Source of the DNA: Dyella sp. SG609
GTDB lineage: Bacteria; Pseudomonadota; Gammaproteobacteria; Xanthomonadales; Rhodanobacteraceae
Direction of reading: 5' to 3'
NCBI RefSeq assembly: GCF_012275375.1
Contig: NZ_JAAZQJ010000002.1
Span: 558,001-622,000 of the forward strand
Length of the DNA stretch: 64,000 nucleotides
The notes beneath the pieces are model-generated. The model had not been told where the DNA came from. It saw only the letters and a list, made by a program, of their open reading frames with translations, and made no database searches. Positions 57,037 to 64,000 of the stretch are shown piece after piece (the first letter of the stretch is position 1; each line of letters opens with the position of its first letter). A program made the position numbers and the translations under genes.

Positions 57037-57930
57037 ATGGACAAGCCCGAACCCTCCTGGGACCTCTACCGCTCCTTCCTCGCCGTGATGCGCGCAGGCA
57101 GCCTGTCCGGCGCCGCGCGCGCCCTGGCCATGACCCAGCCCAGCCTGGGCCGGCATATCCGCGAGCTGGAAGCGGCGCTGGACGCCGCGCTGTTCACCCG
57201 CTCGCCGCAGGGCCTGCTGCCCACCGAGCTGGCCTTGCGCCTGGTGCCGCATGCGGAAGCGATGGCCTCGGCGACGGCGGCGCTGCGGCGTGCGATCGGC
57301 GCGGGCGAAGATGCCGTGCGCGGCGTGGTGCGCCTCACCGCCAGCGAAGCGATCGGCACCGAAGTGCTGCCGCCGATGCTGACCGAGTTCCGCCGCGAAC
57401 ACCCCGGGGTGACCATCGAGCTGGTGGTCACCGACCGCGCGCAGGACCTGCTGCGCAAGGACGCGGACCTGGCCATCCGCATGGCCCGCCCCACCCAGCA
57501 GGCGCTGATCGCGCGCCAGCTCGCGCGCATCGAGCTGGGCCTGTTCGCGCATCCGCGCTATCTGCGCCGGCACGGTGCGCCGGCCACGCTGGACGAGCTG
57601 CGCGAACACAGCCTGATCGGCTTCGACCAGGAACCGCCGTACCTGCGCACGCTGCGCCCCAAGCACCTGCCCTGGACGCGCGAGCATTTCGCGCTGCGCA
57701 CCGACCACCCGCTGGCCGCGCTGGCGGCAATGCGTGCCGGCTACGGCATCGGCATCTGCCAGGTGCCCTTGGCCGCGCGCACGCCGAAGCTGGTGCGCCT
57801 GCTGGCGCAGGAACTGTCGATCCCGATGGAATGCTGGGTGGTGATGCACGAGGACCTGCGCCGCCAGGCCGCCGTGCGCAGCCTGTTCGACTATCTCGGC
57901 GAAGCCTTGAATGCTTACGCGCAAAGCTGA
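57037..57930 (+). CDS. LysR-family regulator of the adjacent epimerase gene
   Basis: A 297-residue regulator: SWDLYRSFLAVMRAGSLSGAARALAMTQPSLGRHIRELEAALDAALFTRS is the DNA-binding domain at about 7-56, followed by a substrate-binding effector domain (VRLTASEAIGTEVLPPMLTEF, DLLRKDADLAIRMARPTQ). Start MDKPEPSWDLYRSF at 57037 was chosen because the longer frame from 56815 crosses the divergent promoter. Confidence 0.88.
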   Translation: MDKPEPSWDLYRSFLAVMRAGSLSGAARALAMTQPSLGRHIRELEAALDAALFTRSPQGLLPTELALRLVPHAEAMASATAALRRAIGAGEDAVRGVVRLTASEAIGTEVLPPMLTEFRREHPGVTIELVVTDRAQDLLRKDADLAIRMARPTQQALIARQLARIELGLFAHPRYLRRHGAPATLDELREHSLIGFDQEPPYLRTLRPKHLPWTREHFALRTDHPLAALAAMRAGYGIGICQVPLAARTPKLVRLLAQELSIPMECWVVMHEDLRRQAAVRSLFDYLGEALNAYAQS

Positions 57931-58079
57931 GCGCCGTCACGCCGCCGTCAAATTTCCGCAGCAATATGACGGTTTGCGAAATGGCCCGGACTGACCGCCG
58001 GGCTTACGGCATGCCTGCCGCGGCAACGGGGTAGGATGCCTGTTCCCACACCCCGTCCGCGGGGATCAGGAAGCACCCG

Positions 58080-60245
58080 ATGTCCAGCAGCGAAAACCGC
58101 CCCAGCCTCACGGTCGAAGAAGCGCCCGCCACCGCCATGCCCGCGGGCGACGCGCAGGGCGCGCCGCCGGATCTCAACGACAGCAGCCTGTACATCCACC
58201 GCGAGCTGTCCCAGCTGCAGTTCAACATCCGCGTGCTGGACCAGGCGCTGGACGAGCGCAAGCCGATCCTGGAGCGCCTGAAGTTTTTGCTGATCTTCTC
58301 CAGCAACATGGACGAGTTCTTCGAGATCCGCGTGGCCGGCCTGAAGAGCCAGATCGCCTTCGACCACGAGATCGTCGGCCCGGACGCCATCGCCCCGCGC
58401 CGCGCGCTCACCGAGATCAGCGAGATCGCACACAAGCAGATCGAGCGGCAGTACACCATCCTCAACGAGAGCGTGCTGCCGGAGCTGGCGCGCCACGGTA
58501 TCCGCATCGTGCGCCGCAACGAGTGGTCGCATAAACAGAAGCTGTGGGTGCGCCGCTATTTCCGCCACGAGGTGGCGCCGCTGGTCACGCCGATCGGCCT
58601 GGACCCGACGCATCCCTTCCCGCTGCTGGTCAACAAGAGCCTCAACTTCATCGTGCAGCTGGAAGGCGTGGACGCGTTCGGCCGCGACTCCGGCCTGGCC
58701 GTGGTGCCAGCCCCGCGCGTGCTGCCGCGCCTGATCCGCCTGCCGGACGACGTGTGCGAAGGCGGCGAGAACTTCGTGCTGCTGTCCTCGATCATCCACG
58801 CGCATACCGAGGAATTGTTCCCCGGCATGTCGGTGCGCGGCTGCTATCAGTTCCGCCTGACCCGCAACGCCGACCTCACGATCGATCCGGAAGACGTGGA
58901 AGACCTCGCCCGCGCGCTGCGCGGCGAGCTGTACTCGCGCCGCTTCGGCGACGCGGTGCGCCTGGAAGTTGCCGACAACTGCCCGAAGGAACTCACCGAT
59001 TATCTGCTGAAGCAGTTCGGCCTTACCGCGGCGGAGATGTACGAGGTCAACGGCCCGGTCAATCTCACCCGCCTGATGGGCCTGGCCAACAAGTCGCATG
59101 CGCCGCAGCTGCTGTATCCGCCGTTCACGCCGGCCATCCCCAAGGCGCTGAAGAAAGAGGAAGACCTGTTCCAGGTGATCGGCAAGCAGGACGTGCTGCT
59201 GCTGCATCCGTTCGAATCCTTCGCGCCGGTGGTGGATCTTCTGCACCAGGCCGCGAAAGACCCGAACGTGCTGGCGATCAAGCAGACGCTGTACCGCAGC
59301 GGCGCCAACTCCGAGATCGTCGACGCGCTGGTGGATGCCGCGCGCGCGGGCAAGGAAGTGACCGTGGTGGTGGAGCTGCGCGCGCGCTTCGACGAGGAGT
59401 CCAACCTCACCCTCGCCTCGCGCCTGCAGCAGGCGGGCGCGATGGTGATCTACGGCGTGGTGGGCGTGAAGACGCATGCCAAGCTGATGCTGATCCAGCG
59501 CCGCGAAGGCGACGAACTGGTGCGCTACGCGCACCTGGGCACCGGCAACTACCACACCGGCAATGCGCGCCTGTACACCGACTACAGCCTGCTCACCTCC
59601 GACCAGGCGCTGTGCGAGGACGTGCACAAGCTGTTCAGCCAGCTCACCGGCATGGGCAAGGTGCTGCGCATGAAGAAGCTGCTGCATGCGCCGTTCACCC
59701 TGAAGAAAACGCTGCTGGAACTGATCGCGCGCGAGACCGCGCATGCGCAGGCCGGCCGCGCCGCGCAGATCATCGCCAAGGTCAACGCGCTGACCGACCC
59801 GAAGGTGATCCGCGCGCTGTACAAGGCCAGCATGGCCGGGGTGAAGATCGAACTGATCGTGCGCGGCATGTGCTGCCTGCGCCCCGGCGTGCCGGGCGTG
59901 TCGCACAACATCCGTGTGCGCTCGATCGTGGATCGTTTCCTGGAACACAGCCGCGCCTACTGGTTCGCCAACAACGGCGACGACGAACTGTTCCTGGCCA
60001 GCGCCGACCTGATGGAGCGCAACCTCGACCGCCGCGTCGAAACCGGCTTCCCGATCGAGAGCAAGAAGCTGCAGCAGCGCGTGAAGAAGGAACTGGAACT
60101 CTACCTCGCCGACAACAGCAGCGCGTCGGTGCTGCAGGCGGACGGCCATTATCACCGCCTCGCACCGTCCGGCCAGGCGGTACGCAATGCGCAGGCGCAG
60201 CTGCTGGAGCGCATCTGCGGCGTGGGCGCCAACCCCGTCGAATAG
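58080..60245 (+). CDS. ppk: Polyphosphate kinase 1
   Basis: A 721-residue enzyme making polyphosphate from ATP. The family opens [46 protein letters not shown] (residues about 40-86). The autophosphorylated His466 is in [13 protein letters not shown]; the second catalytic segment is [43 protein letters not shown] is also diagnostic. It ends [14 protein letters not shown]. The 40 residues before the first conserved segment are low-complexity. A second, unrelated pair of genes starts 122 bases downstream. Confidence 0.96.
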   Translation: MSSSENRPSLTVEEAPATAMPAGDAQGAPPDLNDSSLYIHRELSQLQFNIRVLDQALDERKPILERLKFLLIFSSNMDEFFEIRVAGLKSQIAFDHEIVGPDAIAPRRALTEISEIAHKQIERQYTILNESVLPELARHGIRIVRRNEWSHKQKLWVRRYFRHEVAPLVTPIGLDPTHPFPLLVNKSLNFIVQLEGVDAFGRDSGLAVVPAPRVLPRLIRLPDDVCEGGENFVLLSSIIHAHTEELFPGMSVRGCYQFRLTRNADLTIDPEDVEDLARALRGELYSRRFGDAVRLEVADNCPKELTDYLLKQFGLTAAEMYEVNGPVNLTRLMGLANKSHAPQLLYPPFTPAIPKALKKEEDLFQVIGKQDVLLLHPFESFAPVVDLLHQAAKDPNVLAIKQTLYRSGANSEIVDALVDAARAGKEVTVVVELRARFDEESNLTLASRLQQAGAMVIYGVVGVKTHAKLMLIQRREGDELVRYAHLGTGNYHTGNARLYTDYSLLTSDQALCEDVHKLFSQLTGMGKVLRMKKLLHAPFTLKKTLLELIARETAHAQAGRAAQIIAKVNALTDPKVIRALYKASMAGVKIELIVRGMCCLRPGVPGVSHNIRVRSIVDRFLEHSRAYWFANNGDDELFLASADLMERNLDRRVETGFPIESKKLQQRVKKELELYLADNSSASVLQADGHYHRLAPSGQAVRNAQAQLLERICGVGANPVE

Positions 60246-60367
60246 GCCGCCACGTGCAGGCTTCGTGAAGGGCCAGGCGAGCGTGATGGAGTTCTGGTTT
60301 GACCTGATATCCCGGTGCTAGTCTCGATCGGCCGCATTGTCGCGGCTCAATCGCAAAGGGCATTCAC

Positions 60368-60541
60368 ATGGAACTTCAGGAACTCACCGTGCGTGAAGAA
60401 GGCGTGATTGCAGCTGACGTGTTCGGCGTGCCGATGGACGCGCCGATGCAGAAACAGGCCCCCATGCAGAAGCGTGCGCCGAAGACCCGGTTCGACGGCG
60501 ATATCGGCACCTTCGGCGGCCGCAACGACGGCGGCGGCTGA
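60368..60541 (+). CDS. 57-residue peptide, possible RiPP precursor
   Basis: An orphan peptide with a good AAGGG ribosome site seven bases before the ATG. It has an acidic first half (MELQELTVREEGVIAADVFG), a short basic stretch built from three imperfect six-residue repeats (APMQKQ, APMQKR, APKTRF), and a glycine-rich C-terminus (FDGDIGTFGGRNDGGG). A leader rich in Glu/Asp with a distinct hydrophilic tail, followed by a terminator and an asparagine-synthetase-like gene, is how RiPP precursors are organised. It does not match the canonical lasso arrangement of Thr at -2 with Gly/Ala at +1 and Asp/Glu at ring position 7-9, so the class is open. No homologue is recalled. Confidence 0.65.
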   Translation: MELQELTVREEGVIAADVFGVPMDAPMQKQAPMQKRAPKTRFDGDIGTFGGRNDGGG

Positions 60542-60583
60542 GTCGCCGCGCAACGTGACCACGCGCCCTCACGGGTGACCGCC

Positions 60584-60612
60584 AAGCCGCCTCGCCAACG
60601 GGGCGGCTTTTT
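60584..60612 (+). terminator. Terminator between peptide and cyclase genes
   Basis: AAGCCGCC (60584-60591) pairs with GGCGGCTT (60602-60609) around a 10-base loop, followed by TTTTT. It lies 42 bases after the peptide stop and 38 bases before the next ATG. In RiPP operons such a stem lowers expression of the enzyme relative to the peptide. Confidence 0.8.
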
Positions 60613-60650
60613 CATGCCGGTATGGCTGGCCCGCCTTTCATGGACGGAAC

Positions 60651-62219
60651 ATGCTCAAGGCCACGATCGCGCTTGCCGATCTTGCATTCGATCCGCGCTG
60701 GGACGGCCAGGCCGTCGCCTTCGGCGCCAGCCGCATCGAACCGTTCGCGCATCCCGCGCTGGAAACCCTGCTGGTGCGCACCGACGGCCAATGGTTTGCC
60801 ACCGTGCGCGAGCGCCGCACCGAAGGCGGCGCGCCGGCGCGGCAACTGGACGTCGACGCGGCCGAATTCGAACAGCGCTACCGCGAATGCCTGCTGTGGC
60901 CGCTCGATTACGCCATGGTCGAAGCGGCGCAGGCCGGGTGCCGCCTCAAGCTGCGCGCAGGCGTGTTCGGCGCGTTGCCGGTGTATGCGCGCGCCACGGA
61001 CGACCGGCTGGAACTGTCCTGGGATGCCGGCGACCTGACCCGCGCGCCGACCGCGCTGGACTTCGAAATAGCGAGCCATCGCCTCGCGCTGCACACGATC
61101 TACTCGGCGCGGCAGATCGCGGTCGGCATCGTGATGCTGACCGAACGCGCCTCGCTGTCCGTCGAACCTGGCAAGGCCAGCTATCACTATCCGCCGCCGG
61201 TGCAGGTCACCACGCTGGCGCAGGCGCGCGAGCGCGACGCATGGCTGGCTTCATTCGCCGCGCAATTGCGCGAAGCAGTCGATGCGCGCCCGTTCGTCGC
61301 GGCACGCAGCGCACTCGAACTCAGCGGCGGCATGGACTCGGCCACGGTGGCCTGCGGCCTGGCCGCGATCGCCGCACCGCGCAGCAGCCTCGGCATCCTG
61401 CTCGAAGGCGAGACCCGGCCGCCGCAGTTGAAGCGCCGCGGGGCTATCGTGGAACGACTTGGGCTGCACGACGAAACGGTGGAGATCGCTGCGCGGTCCC
61501 CAAGCCTCGACCTGCGCCCGGTGCCGGGACAGCGGCTGGGCTTCAATCAGGAGTATTACCTGGAGGCCTGCGCCGCACTGTGGGATCGCGCCGCGTCGCT
61601 CGGTTGCGACCGGCTCTATACCGGCGTGGGCGGCGACGAGCTGTTTCCCGACTACCTGCACGAACTGGCCAGCGAAGGCGACACGCTCGAAGCGCAACGC
61701 GAGCGCACGCACCGCGCACAAGTCGACACGCTGCTCACGCCGCGCGCGCGGGAGGCCGCGCGCGGCCTGCACAGCTTCGGCGCGCCAGCCGGCCCGGTGC
61801 CGGCCACCGCGCTCGCCGCGCAGGCCTGCCGCGCAGCGGATATCGCACGGCGCGGGCTGTGGCCGGTGAATCCATTGAGCGATCCGCGCCTGGCGCGGTT
61901 CTGCCATCAGCTCCCGCTCGAGCAACGACGCGGGCGCGCCCTGATGCAGCGCTATCTGCAGCAGCAGCTCGGCGAGGATACGTTTCCGGCCGGTTATCGG
62001 AAGGAGACGTTCGAGCAGGTGTTTCCAGCTTTGATCGCGGCACAGGCGGGCATGCTGACGGAACAGTTGCGCGAATGCGCGCTGGCGGATCTTGGGCTGG
62101 TCGACCGGCGTGGCGTGATGGCGCTGCTCGACGCGGTAGCGGCCAGCCAGGCGCGTGCGCCGACGGCGGTGCTGGTGTCGTTTCTGTGGATGGAGCGGTT
62201 GGCGAGGCAGTGGGGGTGA
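60651..62219 (+). CDS. Asparagine-synthetase-like protein (macrolactam/lasso-cyclase type)
   Basis: A 522-residue ATP-binding enzyme. The PP-loop motif SGGMDSA is at 225-231 and a second nucleotide-site motif, GVGGDELFPDY, begins at about 325. The N-terminal 200 residues resemble a class-II glutaminase fold but lack the essential Cys2 (the protein begins MLKATIALADL), so it cannot use glutamine. Length and layout match the lasso peptide cyclase McjC (N-terminal inactive GATase plus C-terminal Asn-synthase), which adenylates a side-chain carboxylate to form an isopeptide ring. It starts with GGACGG upstream. There is no B-protein (transglutaminase-like peptidase) or transporter next to it. Confidence 0.85.
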   Translation: MLKATIALADLAFDPRWDGQAVAFGASRIEPFAHPALETLLVRTDGQWFATVRERRTEGGAPARQLDVDAAEFEQRYRECLLWPLDYAMVEAAQAGCRLKLRAGVFGALPVYARATDDRLELSWDAGDLTRAPTALDFEIASHRLALHTIYSARQIAVGIVMLTERASLSVEPGKASYHYPPPVQVTTLAQARERDAWLASFAAQLREAVDARPFVAARSALELSGGMDSATVACGLAAIAAPRSSLGILLEGETRPPQLKRRGAIVERLGLHDETVEIAARSPSLDLRPVPGQRLGFNQEYYLEACAALWDRAASLGCDRLYTGVGGDELFPDYLHELASEGDTLEAQRERTHRAQVDTLLTPRAREAARGLHSFGAPAGPVPATALAAQACRAADIARRGLWPVNPLSDPRLARFCHQLPLEQRRGRALMQRYLQQQLGEDTFPAGYRKETFEQVFPALIAAQAGMLTEQLRECALADLGLVDRRGVMALLDAVAASQARAPTAVLVSFLWMERLARQWG

Positions 62220-62227
62220 CTATGGAA

Positions 62228-62394
62228 CCCTTCTCCCCTCCGGGGAGAAAGTAGCGGCAGCCGGATTAGGGGTGGGTGCTCGCGATTACGCTTCTACGAA
62301 AAGAAGAAAAGCTCTTGAGCTTATCGAGACCCTCCACTCACCGCTCCGCCCGGCCCCTCACCCCGACCCTCTCCCCGGAGGGGAGAGGGAGCAA
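62228..62394. repeat. Dispersed CTCTCCCC/GGGGAGAG repeats, copies B and C
   Basis: Copy B (62228-62275) has TTCTCCCCTCCGGGGAGAA followed by GGATTAGGGGTGGG; copy C (62352-62389) has the inverse arrangement, CCCCTCACCCCGACCCTCTC then CCCGGAGGGGAGAGGG. Together they fill most of the gap between the convergent cyclase and reductase genes. They belong to the same family as the copy at 38355. Confidence 0.75.
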
Positions 62395-62402
62395 ACTGCG
62401 CT

Positions 62403-62951
62403 TCAGCGAAAACGCTTTATCCATGCCACGTACTTGTCCACGAACCCTTGCAGGAACTTCTTCGTGCCGTCGCTCGAAATATTCCCCTCGCCGTCGATCA
62501 ACCCGTCCTTGTACGCAATGAACACCTCCGGCTGCGCCAGCAAGGGCACGTCCACATAGGCCAGCACATTGCGCAGATGCTGCTGCGACAAGGCCGAGCC
62601 GGTCGCGCCGATCGAGGCGCCGATCACCGCGCCGGGCTTGCCCGCGAAGGAATTCGTCCCCCACGGCCGCGAGGCGATGTCGATCGCGTTCTTCAGCACG
62701 CCGGGAATCGAACGGTTGTATTCGGGCGTCACGAACAGCAGCGCATCCGCCGCTTCCACCGCCTGCTTCAGCTGCTGGCACGCGGCCGGATAGTCGCCGT
62801 CGAAATCCTGGTTGTAGAGCGGCAACCCGCCGATGTCGATGTGCTCGAACGAAAGATCCTTCGGCGCCAGCTTTTCCACCGCACGGGCGAGTTTGCGGTT
62901 GATCGAATCCTGGCGAAGGCTGCCCACGAAGACGGCGACCTTGGTGCTCAT
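62403..62951 (-). CDS. NAD(P)H-dependent FMN reductase (chromate/quinone reductase type)
   Basis: A 182-residue flavodoxin-like reductase starting MSTKVAVFVGSLRQDSINRK. The FMN-phosphate loop VGSLRQDSINRKL and the segment FVTPEYNRSIPGVLKNAIDIAS, which contacts the isoalloxazine, are typical of ChrR/YieF/azoreductase-type enzymes reducing quinones, chromate or azo dyes. The upstream extension to 63029 is unlikely. It is convergent with the cyclase gene. Confidence 0.92.
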   Translation of the reverse strand: MSTKVAVFVGSLRQDSINRKLARAVEKLAPKDLSFEHIDIGGLPLYNQDFDGDYPAACQQLKQAVEAADALLFVTPEYNRSIPGVLKNAIDIASRPWGTNSFAGKPGAVIGASIGATGSALSQQHLRNVLAYVDVPLLAQPEVFIAYKDGLIDGEGNISSDGTKKFLQGFVDKYVAWIKRFR

Positions 62952-63051
62952 GGCGAATGCTCCTTCCGGGAAAGGGAACGCCCAAGCTTGCGGAGCCGCG
63001 GTCAAGGCAAGGTGACGCCTGGATGGCACGCCCCATGCTTTCTTTCCTAGG

Positions 63052-63067
63052 CCATTCGTCCGAATGG
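63052..63067. promoter_or_regulatory. Perfect 7-2-7 palindrome upstream of the sensor gene
   Basis: CCATTCG-TC-CGAATGG, in the gap between the FMN reductase and the 7TMR gene. It could be an operator for either divergent gene; the supporting data are only the palindrome and position. Confidence 0.3.
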
Positions 63068-63168
63068 GTCAGCCGCCGCGACTCGGCCAGAATCCAAGGC
63101 CAGACCGCACGGCAGAGCCGGGCCAGGATGGCCGCGGACGCCAGGCGGGCCGGCAGGGGGGTGTGGTG

Positions 63169-64000
63169 GTGGCAGGCTGGTTACCAGGAACGCACAGGTG
63201 GCGGCGATGGTTCGTCCTCGCGCTGCTGCTGCTCGTGCCATGGCGCGCCATGCCGCAGCCCGCGGCCGCGATGGAGGCGGCCTGGTGCGCGGCGCGGCCC
63301 GGCGACACGCCGGCCGGCGTGCTGGCCGCCTTCGACCGCGGCGAGCTGCGCGCCTTCGACCCGTCCGCGATGACTCCCATCCTCAATCCCGGCGAAGCCG
63401 CCTGGGTGGTGCTGCGGCCGCTGCCGACGCCGCTGGTCGAGGAGCGCGCGCTCACCATCGAACCGCCGCCGCTGACGCCCGTGACCCTGTACGCGCGCGG
63501 CGAACCCGCGCGCCGGCTGGCCCTGGACGATTTCGACGCGCCGCTGCACGGCCACGGCCGGCTGGCCTGGCGCATGCCGGCCGACACGGGCGCCACCGCG
63601 CCGATCCTGCTGCGCTTCGAAGCCAATGCCGCGGCCAGCGCGCCGATGCGCTTCGGCTTGCAGCCCTGGGCCGACTATCTGCGCGACGACGCCGGCTGGC
63701 TGATGTTCGCCAGCGCCTGCTTCGCGGTGATGCTGGCGATGGCCGCGTTCGCGCTGTGCCTGGCGCTGATGCTGCGCGACGCCACCTTCGGCTGGTATGC
63801 CGGCTATGTGTGCTGCTACGCGGCGATCCAGGGCATCCAGACCGGCTATGTGTTCCATCCGATGGAGTGGGCCTGGCTGGCCGGCACCGCGCAGGTGGCC
63901 GCGCCCACGGCGGCGCTGCTGTCACTGGCCTTCGCCGCGGTGTTCGTGGCGCGCTTCTGCGATCTGCAGCGCTTCGCGCCGGCGCTACACGCCACCACGC
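63169..64000 (+). CDS. 7TMR-DISM sensor protein, 5' part only
   Basis: Open to the right edge (277 codons visible). A GTG start at 63169 with AGGGGG upstream gives a signal peptide (WRRWFVLALLLLVPWRAMPQ). Then come an extracytoplasmic domain with NPGEAAWVVLRPLPTPLVEE and RLAWRMPADTGATAPILLRF (like 7TMR-DISM extracellular domain 2) and the first transmembrane helices of the seven-helix module, from residue about 183 (GWLMFASACFAVMLAMAAFA, WYAGYVCCYAAIQGIQTGYV). Such receptors usually end in a GGDEF or histidine-kinase domain, outside the window. An in-frame ATG at 63064 would lengthen the N-terminus by 35 residues. Confidence 0.78.
   Translation, partial: MAGWLPGTHRWRRWFVLALLLLVPWRAMPQPAAAMEAAWCAARPGDTPAGVLAAFDRGELRAFDPSAMTPILNPGEAAWVVLRPLPTPLVEERALTIEPPPLTPVTLYARGEPARRLALDDFDAPLHGHGRLAWRMPADTGATAPILLRFEANAAASAPMRFGLQPWADYLRDDAGWLMFASACFAVMLAMAAFALCLALMLRDATFGWYAGYVCCYAAIQGIQTGYVFHPMEWAWLAGTAQVAAPTAALLSLAFAAVFVARFCDLQRFAPALHATT

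Noticed and set aside
60368-60541. Classical lasso peptide precursor
   Set aside because: There is no Thr(-2)/Gly(+1) junction with Asp or Glu at core position 7-9, and no B protein nearby. It is kept as an unclassified RiPP candidate.

Overview
The window is chromosomal DNA of high GC content, about two thirds G+C by eye. The order tRNA-Leu, tig, clpP, clpX, lon, hupB, tRNA-Val, tRNA-Asp, ppiD, the style of the proteins and the dispersed GTAGGTTGGGG-type repeats suggest a gammaproteobacterium of the order Lysobacterales/Xanthomonadales, most likely Rhodanobacteraceae (Dyella/Rhodanobacter/Luteibacter-like). No plasmid, phage, insertion sequence or CRISPR array was recognised.

Positions 1-14500: a truncated CPA2 cation/proton antiporter; a tRNA-Ala/Glu/Asp cluster with a strong promoter; a ppsR-DUF1249 operon divergent from ppsA; lepB and a PP2C phosphatase facing each other; tRNA-Ser(CGA) followed by two tandem 223-bp units of folded, covarying hairpins; an overlapping methyltransferase-rnhA-dnaQ operon; a gloB-mltD pair; and ppiD.

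Positions 14500-25300 hold the protein-quality block on the minus strand (tRNA-Leu, trigger factor, ClpP, ClpX, Lon, HU, two tRNAs). A membrane-anchored FGE-sulfatase-domain protein, RNase D and tRNA-Ala(CGC) follow.

Positions 25400-47100 are more accessory: two small exported proteins, a LysR/MFS divergent pair, an ArsR-DUF899-DUF899-small-protein operon with a duplicated palindromic operator and probably a leaderless first gene, a 2120-residue autotransporter with about twelve 92-residue repeats, an exported RidA-like protein, a Fur-box-preceded TonB-receptor/PepSY iron operon, a diheme cytochrome c, and a membrane PQQ glucose dehydrogenase.

Positions 47300-64000: tRNA-Arg(CCT), an acyltransferase, a lysine-catabolic aldehyde dehydrogenase (amaB), a methyltransferase-pyrD-murB run, an fsr-type MFS gene divergent from an AraC regulator, a LysR/NAD-epimerase pair, ppk, a 57-residue peptide gene with a terminator separating it from an asparagine-synthetase-like cyclase (a RiPP-like pair without the usual lasso protease), an NADPH:FMN reductase and the start of a 7TMR-DISM sensor.

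The two signals most likely to be undescribed are the covarying tandem hairpin units after tRNA-Ser and the peptide/cyclase pair at 60368-62219. Three related inverted repeats (28830, 44531, 55898) each lie between convergent genes; two of them contain the stop codon of the adjacent gene.
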